The notes under the pieces: model-generated
What the model was told of the DNA's origin: nothing
Seen by the model: only the letters and a program-made list of their open reading frames with translations
The model's database searches: none
Assembly (NCBI GenBank): GCA_947643145.1
Contig: CANRVD010000006.1
Span: forward strand, 1 to 64,000
Direction: 5' to 3'
DNA: 64,000 bases
Origin: an uncultured bacterium
Lineage (GTDB): Bacteria; Bacillota; Clostridia; Lachnospirales; Lachnospiraceae
Part shown: in pieces, positions 1-8,177 of the stretch
Layout of the letters: the number at the start of each line of letters is the position of its first letter
How positions within the stretch are numbered: the stretch's first letter is position 1
Position numbers and translations under genes: made by a program

Positions 1-70
1 GACTTGACAATAAGGTATAATAAAGAGAATAAACATTCATGCGTTTGTCCTGTAATGGAAACTTTTCTTC

Positions 71-99
71 TTGAAAAAACAAAAAAAACATGTTATATT
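71..99 (+). promoter_or_regulatory. Promoter of the antisense (antitoxin-like) RNA
   Basis: A -35 TTGAAA (71-76), a 17-base spacer and a -10 TATATT (94-99) form a near-consensus housekeeping promoter reading right. Transcription would start near 106 and run into the hairpins at 117-136 and 160-195, antisense to the 3' part of the toxin transcript. No protein-coding frame follows, which fits a small RNA promoter. Confidence 0.6.
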
Positions 100-105
100 A
101 GGCAT

Positions 106-196
106 ATAAAAGGAACAACCGCCCACAAGGTGGGTTGACCGAATATTGGAGTAGCAACGCCACCCTTTACCGCGTCAAAGCATGAGGGTGGTTTTG
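106..196 (+). ncRNA. Candidate type I antitoxin RNA
   Basis: This short transcript would begin about 7 bases after the -10 at 94-99. It contains a hairpin at 117-136 (CCCAC/GTGGG core) and a second one with arms CCACCCT (160-166) and AGGGTGG (185-191), followed by TTTT, which is a rho-independent terminator. It is antisense to the 3' untranslated part of the mRNA that encodes the holin-like frame at 207-296. A converging, 3'-overlapping pair of a tiny membrane toxin and a structured RNA is the known layout of Fst/holin-like type I toxin-antitoxin loci. The RNA itself is inferred, not observed; its 5' and 3' ends are approximate. Confidence 0.5.
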
Positions 197-206
197 CTAT
201 GTATCA

Positions 207-296
207 CTAATGACTAATCAAATAAATGAATGTCAGTAATGCCATCTAAAATATTCCGAACTGCATCAGGTCATTAAAACTGAATTTGTTCTTCAT
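207..296 (-). pseudogene. Holin-like type I toxin, interrupted by an in-frame TAG
   Basis: The frame reads MKNKFSFNDLMQFGIF, then TAG (246-248), then MALLTFIYLISH and a second TAG. The start has a good ribosome site (GGGGGTGAT, 4 bases upstream). The combined 29-codon product has a short polar N-terminus followed by one hydrophobic helix, like the ~30-residue putative holin-like toxins of Firmicutes. The TAG could be a point mutation of a leucine codon such as TTG, giving a disarmed toxin. It lies opposite the candidate antitoxin RNA. Programmed readthrough cannot be excluded. Family assignment is by resemblance of size, hydrophobicity and locus layout. Confidence 0.5.
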
Positions 297-364
297 AAGC
301 ATCACCCCCATTCTGTAAAAATGAGAGATCAGCCCACCCTGCAACACGATTGTCTCATGCATTA

Positions 365-393
365 ATAATATCACGTTCTTTTGGTTCTGACAA
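365..393 (-). promoter_or_regulatory. Promoter of the holin-like toxin mRNA
   Basis: On the minus strand, TTGTCA (393-388), a 17-base spacer and TATTAT (370-365) form a good promoter. It lies about 70 bases upstream of the toxin ATG at 296 and just after the end of the HAD gene at 417, so the toxin is not simply a read-through product. Confidence 0.55.
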
Positions 394-416
394 CTTATAT
401 AACACTCATATAGACA

Positions 417-1268
417 CTAAAGGTGCGTTGGCTGTGATGGATGCTGTTGTGTAATTTCATTACCAAGCATAAATTTATGAATGACATGGGCTACCCCATC
501 TTCTTCATTGGATAATGTAATATAGTCCGCTGCTTCCTTTACCAGAGGCTGCGCATTTGCCATAGCAACTCCAAACCCGGCGGCTTTTATCATCGAGATA
601 TCATTATATCCGTCCCCACAGGCAATTGCATTATCCATTGATAATCCAAGAATTTCACATAACCTTTCCATAGAAGAAGCCTTGTCAACTCCCATCGGAA
701 GCAGTTCAATGAAAAATGGCTCGGAGCGGTCAACATGAATACGATGTCCAAACTTTTCTTCAAACTTCTGCATGACTTCCTGTGCAGTCTCAGCCGGTGC
801 CGTTCCAAGACATTTGTTTACTGAAACATTAAAATGAGCCATTGGTGTCTCATAGTGATGCAAATCCAAATGGGTAATAAATGCTTCTAACTCCATAAAT
901 TTATCATGATGCAGATTTGCCAAAATCCCCTTAGAATCATACGTCATCATTCCAATCCCAAGCTCGTCTGCCATTGCAAAAATCTCTGGTACAATATCAT
1001 CAGGAAGCATCTGGTTATAAAGCACTTCTCCATCACTGCACCGGATAATCCGGCCGCCATTATACGAAAGAATATAACCACCATATTTTTCAAACTCCAG
1101 CTCTTCCGCAACTGGAAGCACTCCAGGTGTCGGCCTCCCGGAAGCCAGCACCACGATATGGCCCTGCTCCTGTATCGTTCTTATCGCCTGTCTGGTAGGC
1201 GGTGTAACCTTCTTTTCCTTATTCGTAAGTGTTCCGTCCAAATCCAAAACCAGTATTTTTTTCTCCAT
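417..1268 (-). CDS. HAD-superfamily (Cof/YkrA-type) sugar-phosphate phosphatase
   Basis: This is a cytoplasmic phosphatase of the HAD IIB (Cof-like) family. Members hydrolyse phosphate from small metabolites such as sugar phosphates or pyridoxal phosphate, with poor substrate predictability. The 283-residue protein has all four family motifs: DLDGT with the nucleophile at D9 and acid/base at D11, ASGRP at about 42-46, a lysine in GVDKASSM near 197, and GDGYND at 218-223, which binds magnesium. The central region (about 85-190) is the C2B cap. Length is normal for the family. It appears to be a single gene downstream of the ABC pair at 1353-4834. The short C-terminal tail rich in Q and P after residue 270 looks non-essential. 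Confidence 0.85.
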   Translation of the reverse strand: MEKKILVLDLDGTLTNKEKKVTPPTRQAIRTIQEQGHIVVLASGRPTPGVLPVAEELEFEKYGGYILSYNGGRIIRCSDGEVLYNQMLPDDIVPEIFAMADELGIGMMTYDSKGILANLHHDKFMELEAFITHLDLHHYETPMAHFNVSVNKCLGTAPAETAQEVMQKFEEKFGHRIHVDRSEPFFIELLPMGVDKASSMERLCEILGLSMDNAIACGDGYNDISMIKAAGFGVAMANAQPLVKEAADYITLSNEEDGVAHVIHKFMLGNEITQQHPSQPTHL

Positions 1269-1310
1269 GATATCTAATAACCTTTCTTTCGCATCGATTA
1301 TTTTCTACGC

Positions 1311-1351
1311 TACTATTCATCACTGTTCTAATCGTTCAACCATGAATAGTA
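1311..1351. repeat. Inverted repeat of the dispersed GAATAGTAAC family; possible terminator of the ABC operon
   Basis: TACTATTCAT (1311-1320) and ATGAATAGTA (1342-1351) pair over 10 bases with a 21-base loop, immediately after the stop codon of the ABC gene at 1353. The same core occurs at 30935-30962, 35544-35560 and 38578-38589. No strong T-tract follows, so termination is uncertain. Confidence 0.5.
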
Positions 1352-1352
1352 A

Positions 1353-3095
1353 CTATTTGATAGCAAACTGACTCATATATAAATCAGCATAAAAGCCCTT
1401 CTTCCCTAAAAGTTCTTCATGGCTGCCCTGCTCAATAATCTTTCCGTCCTTCATTACTAAAATAATATCTGCATTCTGAATCGTAGACAGGCGGTGTGCC
1501 ACAATAAAACTCGTCCTGCCTTCCATCAACTTCTGAAAAGCGCTCTGAATCTGCATTTCCGTACGGGTATCAATAGATGACGTCGCTTCATCCAAAATCA
1601 AAATAGACGGCCTGCACAAAATCACGCGGGCGATACACAGAAGCTGGCGCTGCCCCTGCGACAGATTTTCACCATTCTCCTTAATCACCGTATCATATCC
1701 CTGTGGAAGACGTTTGATAAAGCTATGTGCATGGGATAACTTTGCCGCCTCAATCGCTTCTTCTCTGGATGCGTCTTTTCGTCCAAACAAAATATTTTCT
1801 AAAATAGTCCCATCCTTCAGCCACGTCTCCTGAAGCACCATTCCATAGTGGCTCCGCAGATTTTCTCTGGATAAATCCCTGATATCAATACCATCCATTT
1901 TAATCGCACCATTATATACATCATAAAAGCGCATAATCAGGTTAATAATTGTGGTCTTTCCACAGCCTGTAGGCCCGACAATTGCAACCCGCTGCCCCGG
2001 TTTTACCAACAGGTTCAGATTCTGAATCAAAGGTTTATCTTCTACATAGGAAAAATATACCTGCTCCAAATCCATTTCACCGGATGCTGTTTCAATCTTC
2101 TTTTTCACAGGACTTTGTTCTGTTTCCTCCTGCTCCTCCATCAGTTCGAAGATACGCCCCGCACAGGTTATTGCATTCTGTAGCTCTGTTATAACACCTG
2201 AAATTTCATTAAAAGGCTTTGTGTACTGATTTGCATAGCTGAGAAAACGTGACAGCTTTCCTATACTCAGATAGTCATTCAGTGCAAAAAATGCACCTGT
2301 AATTCCTACTCCCGCATAGACCAGATTATTGACAAAACGGGTTGCTGGATTTGTAATTGAAGAGAAAAACGTTGCCCTCAGGGAATATCCCTCCAGTCGT
2401 CCATTGATTTCCTCAAAGCGTTTCAATGCTTTCTTTTCATAGCCATACGCCTGTACTACCTGCTGGCTGCCTATCATTTCATCAATTAGCCCTGTCTGCT
2501 CCCCCCTTGCTTCTGACTGCTTATGAAACATGGAATGTGTCTTTTTGGCAATAAAAGCTGCCACAAATAACGAAAGTGGTGTAACAAGCACAACAACCAG
2601 TGTTATCCAGACATTGGTATAAAGCATGAAAAACAGCGTACCGATTATCGTAAGCACCCCGGTAAATGCCTGTGTAAATCCCATCAGCAAACCATCTGCA
2701 AACTGGTCTACATCTGCAATCATACGGCTCACAACCTCTCCTGTAGAATGCATATCCAGATATTTTAGCGGAAGCTTTTGCAGTTTTTTGAAGGCATCCC
2801 TCCTGATGTCGCGCACCACCAGATACGTAATCCGGTTATTTGCCACATTCATTAGCCATTGGGCAATTCCCGTCACTGCAATAATAACTGTCATTTGGGC
2901 TAACAGCTTCTTTAGCAATTCAAAATCTACGCGCCCCTTTTCTATCATTGCATCCACAGCATCTCCGGTAAGAATCGGCAAGTACAGGGTGAGGACTACT
3001 GCAATTGCCGCAAAAAGCAGGGAAAAGGCCATCAGCCACCAATAATGCTTAATATACAGCAATACCTTATGAATGATTTCTTTCTGTCCTAACAC
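1353..3095 (-). CDS. ABC exporter half-transporter, catalytically competent subunit
   Basis: This is a 580-residue membrane-domain plus ATPase fusion (type IV exporter fold, MsbA/LmrA/BmrCD class). The first ~310 residues hold six predicted membrane helices, and the ATPase follows. Visible motifs are Walker A GPTGCGKTT (~373), signature LSQGQ (~476, where LSGGQ is canonical) and Walker B ending LDEATS (~501), with the catalytic glutamate intact. It overlaps the 3' end of the partner gene (3089-4834) by 7 bases, so the two are translationally coupled. The partner carries a canonical signature but a non-canonical Walker B. Together they would make a heterodimer with one degenerate and one consensus ATP site, as known for BmrCD and TM287/288. 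Substrates of such pairs are usually drugs or lipids; here the substrate is unknown. Confidence 0.9.
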   Translation of the reverse strand: MLGQKEIIHKVLLYIKHYWWLMAFSLLFAAIAVVLTLYLPILTGDAVDAMIEKGRVDFELLKKLLAQMTVIIAVTGIAQWLMNVANNRITYLVVRDIRRDAFKKLQKLPLKYLDMHSTGEVVSRMIADVDQFADGLLMGFTQAFTGVLTIIGTLFFMLYTNVWITLVVVLVTPLSLFVAAFIAKKTHSMFHKQSEARGEQTGLIDEMIGSQQVVQAYGYEKKALKRFEEINGRLEGYSLRATFFSSITNPATRFVNNLVYAGVGITGAFFALNDYLSIGKLSRFLSYANQYTKPFNEISGVITELQNAITCAGRIFELMEEQEETEQSPVKKKIETASGEMDLEQVYFSYVEDKPLIQNLNLLVKPGQRVAIVGPTGCGKTTIINLIMRFYDVYNGAIKMDGIDIRDLSRENLRSHYGMVLQETWLKDGTILENILFGRKDASREEAIEAAKLSHAHSFIKRLPQGYDTVIKENGENLSQGQRQLLCIARVILCRPSILILDEATSSIDTRTEMQIQSAFQKLMEGRTSFIVAHRLSTIQNADIILVMKDGKIIEQGSHEELLGKKGFYADLYMSQFAIK

Positions 3096-4834
3096 AGTAC
3101 AGTCCCCCCTTTCTGCGCTTCCTTTTCATTTTGATACTGGGAATAATGAATTTCTGCATATACTTCACAACTTTTCAGCAGTTCATCATGCGTTCCCATT
3201 CCAATCACCTCTCCATCCTCCAAGACAATAATTTTATCTGCATGGCGGATAGAGGAAGTCCTTTGGGAAACCATAAAAATTGTCGGATGATAAGATAAAT
3301 TTTTCAGCCCACTCCGAAGTCTGGCATCTGTCGCATAGTCAAGGGCAGAGGTACTATCGTCAAAAATCAGGATTTCCGGTTTGCGGACAAGTGCCCGCGC
3401 AATCGTCAGACGCTGTCTCTGCCCACCTGATAAATTCCTGCCCCCCTGCTCAACAAAGGAATCTATCCCATTCTCCTTTTTCTCCACAAACTCCATAGAC
3501 TGTGAGATTTCCAAGGCTTCTTTCAATTCCTCTTCCGTAGCATTTTCATTGCCCCAAAGCAGATTTTCCCGTATGCTTCCTTTGAAAAGAACTGCTTTTT
3601 GCATTACAATCCCAATCCGGCTTCTGAGGGCTTCTAATGAATAATCACGAACATCCTGCCCGTCTACTTTGACACATCCCTGTGTCACGTCATAAAATCT
3701 GGGAATCAGATTTACTAATGTACTTTTTCCAGAACCGGTACCTCCAATAATCCCAATCGTCTCGCCCGGATTTGCCGTAAAATCCACTCCGGAAACTGAT
3801 GGCTCCAATGCCCCTTTATAAGACATTGAGGCATTTTCAAATACTACTTTTCCACCCGCCTTTTCTACAAATTGATTATGAAGTTCCAAAGAAGATTTCA
3901 CTTCCATAACACTCTCCACGCGCGCAGCACAGGCCAAAGCCTTATTTGACAGTACAATGGTATTTGCAAGCTTGATTAGCTCCACTAAAATCTGAGAAAG
4001 ATAGTTAATCAGCGCAATCACATCTCCAGAAGTCAGGGAACCAGCATTAATTTGGTTTCCGCTTGTCCAAAGTAAAACCACCAAAGCAACATTAATCATA
4101 ACATATGTCACAGGATTCGTCAGTGCGGAAATCTTTCCGACGAAAAGCTGTGATTTTGTTAAAAATTCATTATCCTCGCAAAACTGCGCTTCCTCTTCCT
4201 TCTCCCGGTGAAAAGCACGTATGACACGAACACCTGTCAGGTTTTCACGGGTACTCCCAAGTACTGTATCCAGCGCTCCCTGCACCTTTTTATATAGCGG
4301 CATGCTGATTGCCATAATGCCAAAGATAACGACTGCAAGCAGCGGAATCACGACAACAAATACCAGAGCCGCCTGTACATCAATAAAAAATGCCATAATC
4401 ATTGCACCAAATACAATAAAAGGCGAGCGCAGGAACAGCCGAAGCGCCATATTTACCCCAGACTGTACCTGATTAATATCACTTGTCATACGAGTAATTA
4501 ACGTTGACGTCCCTATCTCATCAATCTCTGCAAAGGATAAGGATTCAATATGCCCAAACAGTGCAAAACGCAGCTTTGCAGCAAACCCCACTGCCGCTTT
4601 CGCTGCAAAATACTGCGCTGTGATGGAACAGACCAATCCCACCACTGCCAGCAGAATCAGTACCAGACCATACCGCATGATATATCCCCTGTCCTGTCCT
4701 CCAATTCCATTATCAATAATCGCCGCTGTCACCAAGGGCACCGTCAAATCAAATCCAGCCTCCAACAGCTTAAAAAGCGGTCCAAGCACACACTCTTTCT
4801 TATAATCCTTCATATAGATTAATAAGCTCTTCAT
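3089..4834 (-). CDS. ABC exporter half-transporter, degenerate-site subunit
   Basis: This is a 581-residue exporter half with a six-helix membrane domain (about 1-310) and a C-terminal ATPase. It has Walker A GGTGSGKST (~360), a canonical LSGGQ signature (~466) and a Walker B reading FDDSTSALD (~490). There the catalytic glutamate is replaced by aspartate, the hallmark of the inactive site in heterodimeric exporters. It is the first gene of a two-gene operon with 1353-3095. Its ATG (4834-4832) overlaps the TGA of a short upstream leader frame (4831-4944), and two hairpins, one a terminator, lie within that leader. This points to expression control by attenuation. Function as a multidrug or peptide exporter is inferred from family only. 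Confidence 0.9.
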   Translation of the reverse strand: MKSLLIYMKDYKKECVLGPLFKLLEAGFDLTVPLVTAAIIDNGIGGQDRGYIMRYGLVLILLAVVGLVCSITAQYFAAKAAVGFAAKLRFALFGHIESLSFAEIDEIGTSTLITRMTSDINQVQSGVNMALRLFLRSPFIVFGAMIMAFFIDVQAALVFVVVIPLLAVVIFGIMAISMPLYKKVQGALDTVLGSTRENLTGVRVIRAFHREKEEEAQFCEDNEFLTKSQLFVGKISALTNPVTYVMINVALVVLLWTSGNQINAGSLTSGDVIALINYLSQILVELIKLANTIVLSNKALACAARVESVMEVKSSLELHNQFVEKAGGKVVFENASMSYKGALEPSVSGVDFTANPGETIGIIGGTGSGKSTLVNLIPRFYDVTQGCVKVDGQDVRDYSLEALRSRIGIVMQKAVLFKGSIRENLLWGNENATEEELKEALEISQSMEFVEKKENGIDSFVEQGGRNLSGGQRQRLTIARALVRKPEILIFDDSTSALDYATDARLRSGLKNLSYHPTIFMVSQRTSSIRHADKIIVLEDGEVIGMGTHDELLKSCEVYAEIHYSQYQNEKEAQKGGTVLC

Positions 4835-4944
4835 TTTCTATTCCTATCTCCATTTCTTTCAATTTTTACCATATAAAAAGGGCACAGACTTCGCTTGTGC
4901 CCTAACAAAAATACTGAAGCATTTTTGTTGACATCCCGCCACAT
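4831..4944 (-). CDS. Leader peptide of the ABC exporter operon (37 residues)
   Basis: A short frame starts at ATG 4944, preceded by a good ribosome site (AGGAAAG, about 8 bases upstream). It begins MWRDVNKNASVFLLG and ends with RNGDRNRK; the TGA stop overlaps the exporter ATG as ATGA. The same frame remains open upstream to an ATG at 4995 but with no ribosome site there. The frame runs straight through two hairpins (4904-4929 and 4880-4902), the second followed by a T-tract. A translated leader over a terminator, coupled to an ABC exporter, resembles the ribosome-mediated attenuation known for BmrB-BmrCD of Bacillus subtilis. The peptide sequence itself is not one I recognise. Confidence 0.55.
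   Translation of the reverse strand: MWRDVNKNASVFLLGHKRSLCPFYMVKIERNGDRNRK
4875..4929 (-). terminator. Tandem hairpins with terminator: attenuator of the ABC operon
   Basis: In the minus-strand transcript, hairpin 1 has arms AACAAAAAT (4929-4921) and ATTTTTGTT (4912-4904). Hairpin 2 has arms GGGCACA (4902-4896) and TGTGCCC (4886-4880) with a 9-base loop and TTTTT after it. The second is a textbook intrinsic terminator placed only about 45 bases before the exporter start codon. Both lie inside the leader peptide frame, so ribosome position could decide whether they form. I could not find a convincing promoter for this leader. Confidence 0.65.
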
Positions 4945-5208
4945 ATTGAGAACTTTCCTATCCCATAAAAACATATAACATTCTACCACATCCATTAAGT
5001 ATAGAAAATAGGATTTGCCATATTTTCCATTTTTATTTATACTATAAGTTATTAATCACAGGCTTTAAGCAGCGATTTGTGCTGCGGTTTTCGCATGATT
5101 TTTGCGAAAATGCTTAGGAATACGGGGAGTGCCTGTGAATCACAAACACGGACATAATGTGAAATGCATGGAGTGTCTGTGAAACCGTAAACATTAAGGA
5201 GAAATATT

Positions 5209-6363
5209 ATGGACAAGTTTGAATTGATTGCTCCCTGCCATTTTGGGCTGGAAGCTGTGCTAAAAAAAGAAATCCAGCAACTGGGATATGGGATTATTAA
5301 GGTAGAGGATGGCAAAATCACCTTTTGCGGTGACAGTGATGCTATCTGCCGTGCAAATATCTTTTTACGGACAACGGAACGAATCCTGTTAAAAACAGGC
5401 AGTTTCCGCGCCACTACTTTTGATGAGCTTTTTGAAGGAACGAAAGCAATTCCCTGGGAAAATTATATTCCTGCAAATGGAAAATTCTGGGTAACAAAAG
5501 CTACTTCTATTAAAAGCAAGCTTTTCAGCCCATCTGACATCCAGTCTATTATGAAAAAAGCTATGGTAGAGCGGCTGAAAGCCAAATATAACCAAAACTG
5601 GTTTGAAGAAGATGGCGCCCAGTTTCCGGTAAGAGTTACGATTATGAAAGATGAAGTTGTTGTGGGACTGGACACCTCCGGTGATTCCCTGCATAAACGC
5701 GGCTACCGGCAGGCTACCGTAAAAGCCCCTATTACCGAAACTCTGGCGGCTGCTCTGCTTTTACTTACTCCCTGGAACAAAGAGCGCATTCTGGTCGACC
5801 CGTTCTGTGGCAGCGGAACCTTTCCGATTGAAGCTGCTATGATTGGAGCCAATATTGCTCCTGGCATGAACCGCTCCTTTACCAGCGAAGCATGGACGCA
5901 CTTAATCCCTAAAAAAGCTTGGTACGATGCCATTACGGAGGCAGAGGATTTAATACTCCGTGGCTGTGATATGGATATTCAGGGATATGATATCAGCAAT
6001 AGTGCCATCAAAGCCGCAATGGAAAATGCACGTATGGCAGAAACAGACCACCTCATACACTTTCAGCAGCGTCCACTCAAAGACTTAAGCCATCGAAAGA
6101 AATACGGCTTTATCATAACAAATCCCCCGTATGGATGCAGACTGGACGAGCCGGAAGATATGCCTGCGCTTTACCGGGAAATCGGTGAAGTATATCAAAA
6201 ACTGGACAGCTGGTCTATGTACTTGATTACCGCCTATGAAGATGCACAGCGTTACATCGGCAGAAAAGCAGATCGAAATAGAAAGATATATAACGGAATG
6301 ATGAAAACTTATTTCTATCAGTTTATGGGACCAAAGCCTCCAAAGCAAAACAAAAAGGTTTAA
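5209..6363 (+). CDS. THUMP-domain class I RNA methyltransferase (RlmL-N/YpsC-like)
   Basis: This 384-residue protein has a THUMP RNA-binding domain (about 50-160) followed by a Rossmann methyltransferase domain. The SAM-binding motif is DPFCGSGTFPIEAA (from about 197) and the catalytic NPPYG motif is at about 304, which is typical of base N-methylation. The family (COG0116) includes the N-terminal half of E. coli RlmL, which makes m2G2445 in 23S rRNA, and Bacillus YpsC. A clear ribosome site (AAGGAG, 8 bases before ATG) sets the start. The gene is monocistronic and ends at a bidirectional hairpin (6385-6431). The exact target nucleotide is not deducible here. Confidence 0.85.
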   Translation: MDKFELIAPCHFGLEAVLKKEIQQLGYGIIKVEDGKITFCGDSDAICRANIFLRTTERILLKTGSFRATTFDELFEGTKAIPWENYIPANGKFWVTKATSIKSKLFSPSDIQSIMKKAMVERLKAKYNQNWFEEDGAQFPVRVTIMKDEVVVGLDTSGDSLHKRGYRQATVKAPITETLAAALLLLTPWNKERILVDPFCGSGTFPIEAAMIGANIAPGMNRSFTSEAWTHLIPKKAWYDAITEAEDLILRGCDMDIQGYDISNSAIKAAMENARMAETDHLIHFQQRPLKDLSHRKKYGFIITNPPYGCRLDEPEDMPALYREIGEVYQKLDSWSMYLITAYEDAQRYIGRKADRNRKIYNGMMKTYFYQFMGPKPPKQNKKV

Positions 6364-6384
6364 AATTCCATGACAAACAAAAAA

Positions 6385-6431
6385 GAGACCTAAAACGTTA
6401 TAACTACACAGCGTTTCGCGGTCTCCTTTTT
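6385..6431 (+). terminator. Rho-independent terminator after the RNA methyltransferase gene
   Basis: Arms GAGACC (6385-6390) and GGTCTC (6420-6425), with inner AAACG/CGTTT pairing, are followed by CTTTTT. An A-run on the other side makes it usable for the convergent gene ending at 6446 as well. Confidence 0.75.
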
Positions 6432-6445
6432 CTATATATGTATTG

Positions 6446-6799
6446 TTATAAAATCTCATCTGACATAGCATATAAAAACTCTACAATCTGCCGGATATTT
6501 CCTAAAGTATCCCGTTGATACACAGTCTCTTTCTCCAGTTCATGTGTTACATTATTCACCTGAAAAGCAGTATCCAACAAATTCTGCAGCAGTTTTTTAA
6601 TCATCTCAATCAGGCAATCTTTGTCTGCTTCTGTATAATTATCCATTTCATTTACATATTGCCTGATTTCATTGATACCAGCTACCAGCTTATCCGTAAT
6701 ATTGATTGCGTCCAAAGACATTTGTTCCAGGGAATCTAAGGAATTTTCCATACGCTGTATGACAACTCCTGTTGTCTGTTCTGTCTCTCTTAGTCCCAA
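6446..6799 (-). CDS. Small helical protein of unknown function downstream of radA
   Basis: I do not recognise this 117-residue protein. It is acidic, lacks cysteine and is predicted to be almost entirely helical, with heptad-like spacing of hydrophobic residues throughout (VIQRMENSLDSLEQM, LLQNLLDTAF). It resembles a stand-alone four-helix or methyl-accepting-type coiled coil. The start is TTG at 6799-6797, preceded by GGGGGTG that overlaps the end of radA; only one base separates it from the radA stop. It is therefore probably the last gene of the clpC/radA operon. A short internal ATG start (at ENSLDS) is possible but has a poorer ribosome site. Confidence 0.6.
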   Translation of the reverse strand: MGLRETEQTTGVVIQRMENSLDSLEQMSLDAINITDKLVAGINEIRQYVNEMDNYTEADKDCLIEMIKKLLQNLLDTAFQVNNVTHELEKETVYQRDTLGNIRQIVEFLYAMSDEIL

Positions 6800-6800
6800 A

Positions 6801-8174
6801 CTATAACACCCCCAATAACTCGTGAATTGTATGGATGCCTATTAACTGCATTCCATTCAGCATCTCTTGTGAAATTTCCAACTGCTTTTTATTTACCTCC
6901 GGCAAAATACAGCGCCTAAACCCCAGCTTAGCTGCTTCTAACACTCTCTGCTCGGCCATGTTGACAGCTCTGACTTCTCCTACCAAACCCACCTCACCAA
7001 AACAAATCGTTCTGCTATCAAGTGCCAAATTTCTATAACTGGATAAAATTGCTGCAATAATTCCTAAATCCAACGCCGGTTCATTAATTCTCATCCCTCC
7101 GGCAACATTAATATAGGCATCACAGTCCCCCAGCCGTATTCCCAACCGTTTCTCGATTACTGCCATCAATAAATTAACACGATTATAATCGGTTCCTGCT
7201 GCCGTCCGCCGCGGCATGTTAAAATTTGTCTGGCAGACAAGCGCCTGTACCTCTATCAGAATAGGACGGGTTCCCTCCATAGAACAGGCAACAACAGAAC
7301 CCGGTTCATTTTCCGGCTTTCCCTGCAGCATATACTCCGACGGATTCGCAACCTCTGCCAAACCGCTCCCACGCATTTCAAAAACCCCAATTTCATTCGT
7401 GGAACCAAAACGGTTTTTAACACCTCGTAAAAAACGATAAGACGCACTCCCATCCCCTTCAAAATAAAGAACAGTATCTACCATATGTTCTAATACTCTT
7501 GGTCCTGCTACCACACCTTCCTTGGTAACATGCCCAACCACAAAAACGGATATTGCCAAATCCTTAGCCAGACGCATCAACACTCCTGTCGTCTCCCTCA
7601 CCTGACTGATACTTCCTGGTGCAGAACCTATCTCTTCCCGGTACATAGTCTGTATCGAATCAATAATAACTACATCCGGTTTCTGACTTTCCACTATTTC
7701 TGCAACAATATCCAAATCTGTTTCACTTAACAGCAAGAGTTCATTTTTAAAGTCTCCTAAACGGTCAGCCCTCATTTTTATCTGCTTTACAGACTCCTCA
7801 CCGGAAACATAGAGGACATTTTTACCCATTGCCGCCAAATGTTTGCACATCTGTAAAAGCAGGGTTGATTTACCGATTCCCGGGTCACCGCCAACCAGCA
7901 CTAAGGAACCTGTGACGATTCCGCCGCCCAGCACCCGGTCAAACTCACCAATTCCGGTCAGGGTACGTTCTTCCTCTGTAACGCTGATTTCTGAAAGTCT
8001 GGATGGTTTTCTCTCCCGAATTCCCACCCTTTCTTTTCCTGTTGTAGTTTTGATTACCGGTTCTTCCACAAAAGTGTTCCATTCCCTGCAGCCCGGACAC
8101 TGTCCAAGCCATTTCACACTTTCAAATCCACATTCCTTGCAGAAGAAAACGGTTTTATTTTTTCCTTTCGCCAT
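6801..8174 (-). CDS. radA: DNA repair protein RadA (branch-migration helicase)
   Basis: RadA (Sms) is a RecA-like hexameric motor that extends recombination intermediates in DNA repair. The 457-residue protein has the N-terminal zinc finger (CKEC at 12-15, CPGC at 26-29), Walker A GGDPGIGKST (~91-100), the diagnostic KNRFG motif (~250) and a Lon-like C-terminal domain (about 280-457). Length is normal. It sits 3 bases after the gene at 8178 and downstream of clpC, an association known in Firmicutes (ctsR-mcsAB-clpC-radA), although ctsR and mcsAB are absent here. Stress co-regulation with clpC is likely but a 185-base gap after clpC leaves room for a second promoter. Confidence 0.95.
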   Translation of the reverse strand: MAKGKNKTVFFCKECGFESVKWLGQCPGCREWNTFVEEPVIKTTTGKERVGIRERKPSRLSEISVTEEERTLTGIGEFDRVLGGGIVTGSLVLVGGDPGIGKSTLLLQMCKHLAAMGKNVLYVSGEESVKQIKMRADRLGDFKNELLLLSETDLDIVAEIVESQKPDVVIIDSIQTMYREEIGSAPGSISQVRETTGVLMRLAKDLAISVFVVGHVTKEGVVAGPRVLEHMVDTVLYFEGDGSASYRFLRGVKNRFGSTNEIGVFEMRGSGLAEVANPSEYMLQGKPENEPGSVVACSMEGTRPILIEVQALVCQTNFNMPRRTAAGTDYNRVNLLMAVIEKRLGIRLGDCDAYINVAGGMRINEPALDLGIIAAILSSYRNLALDSRTICFGEVGLVGEVRAVNMAEQRVLEAAKLGFRRCILPEVNKKQLEISQEMLNGMQLIGIHTIHELLGVL

Positions 8175-8177
8175 ACA

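Noticed and set aside
4..21. TTGACA followed by TATAAT near the window start
   Set aside because: The two boxes are only 6 bases apart, far from the required 16-18, so they are not one promoter. The TATAAT could serve a -35 outside the window.
1..91. Minus-strand frame of about 30 codons open to the window edge
   Set aside because: It is A/T-driven (runs of Phe) and lies over the antisense RNA promoter; nothing supports translation.
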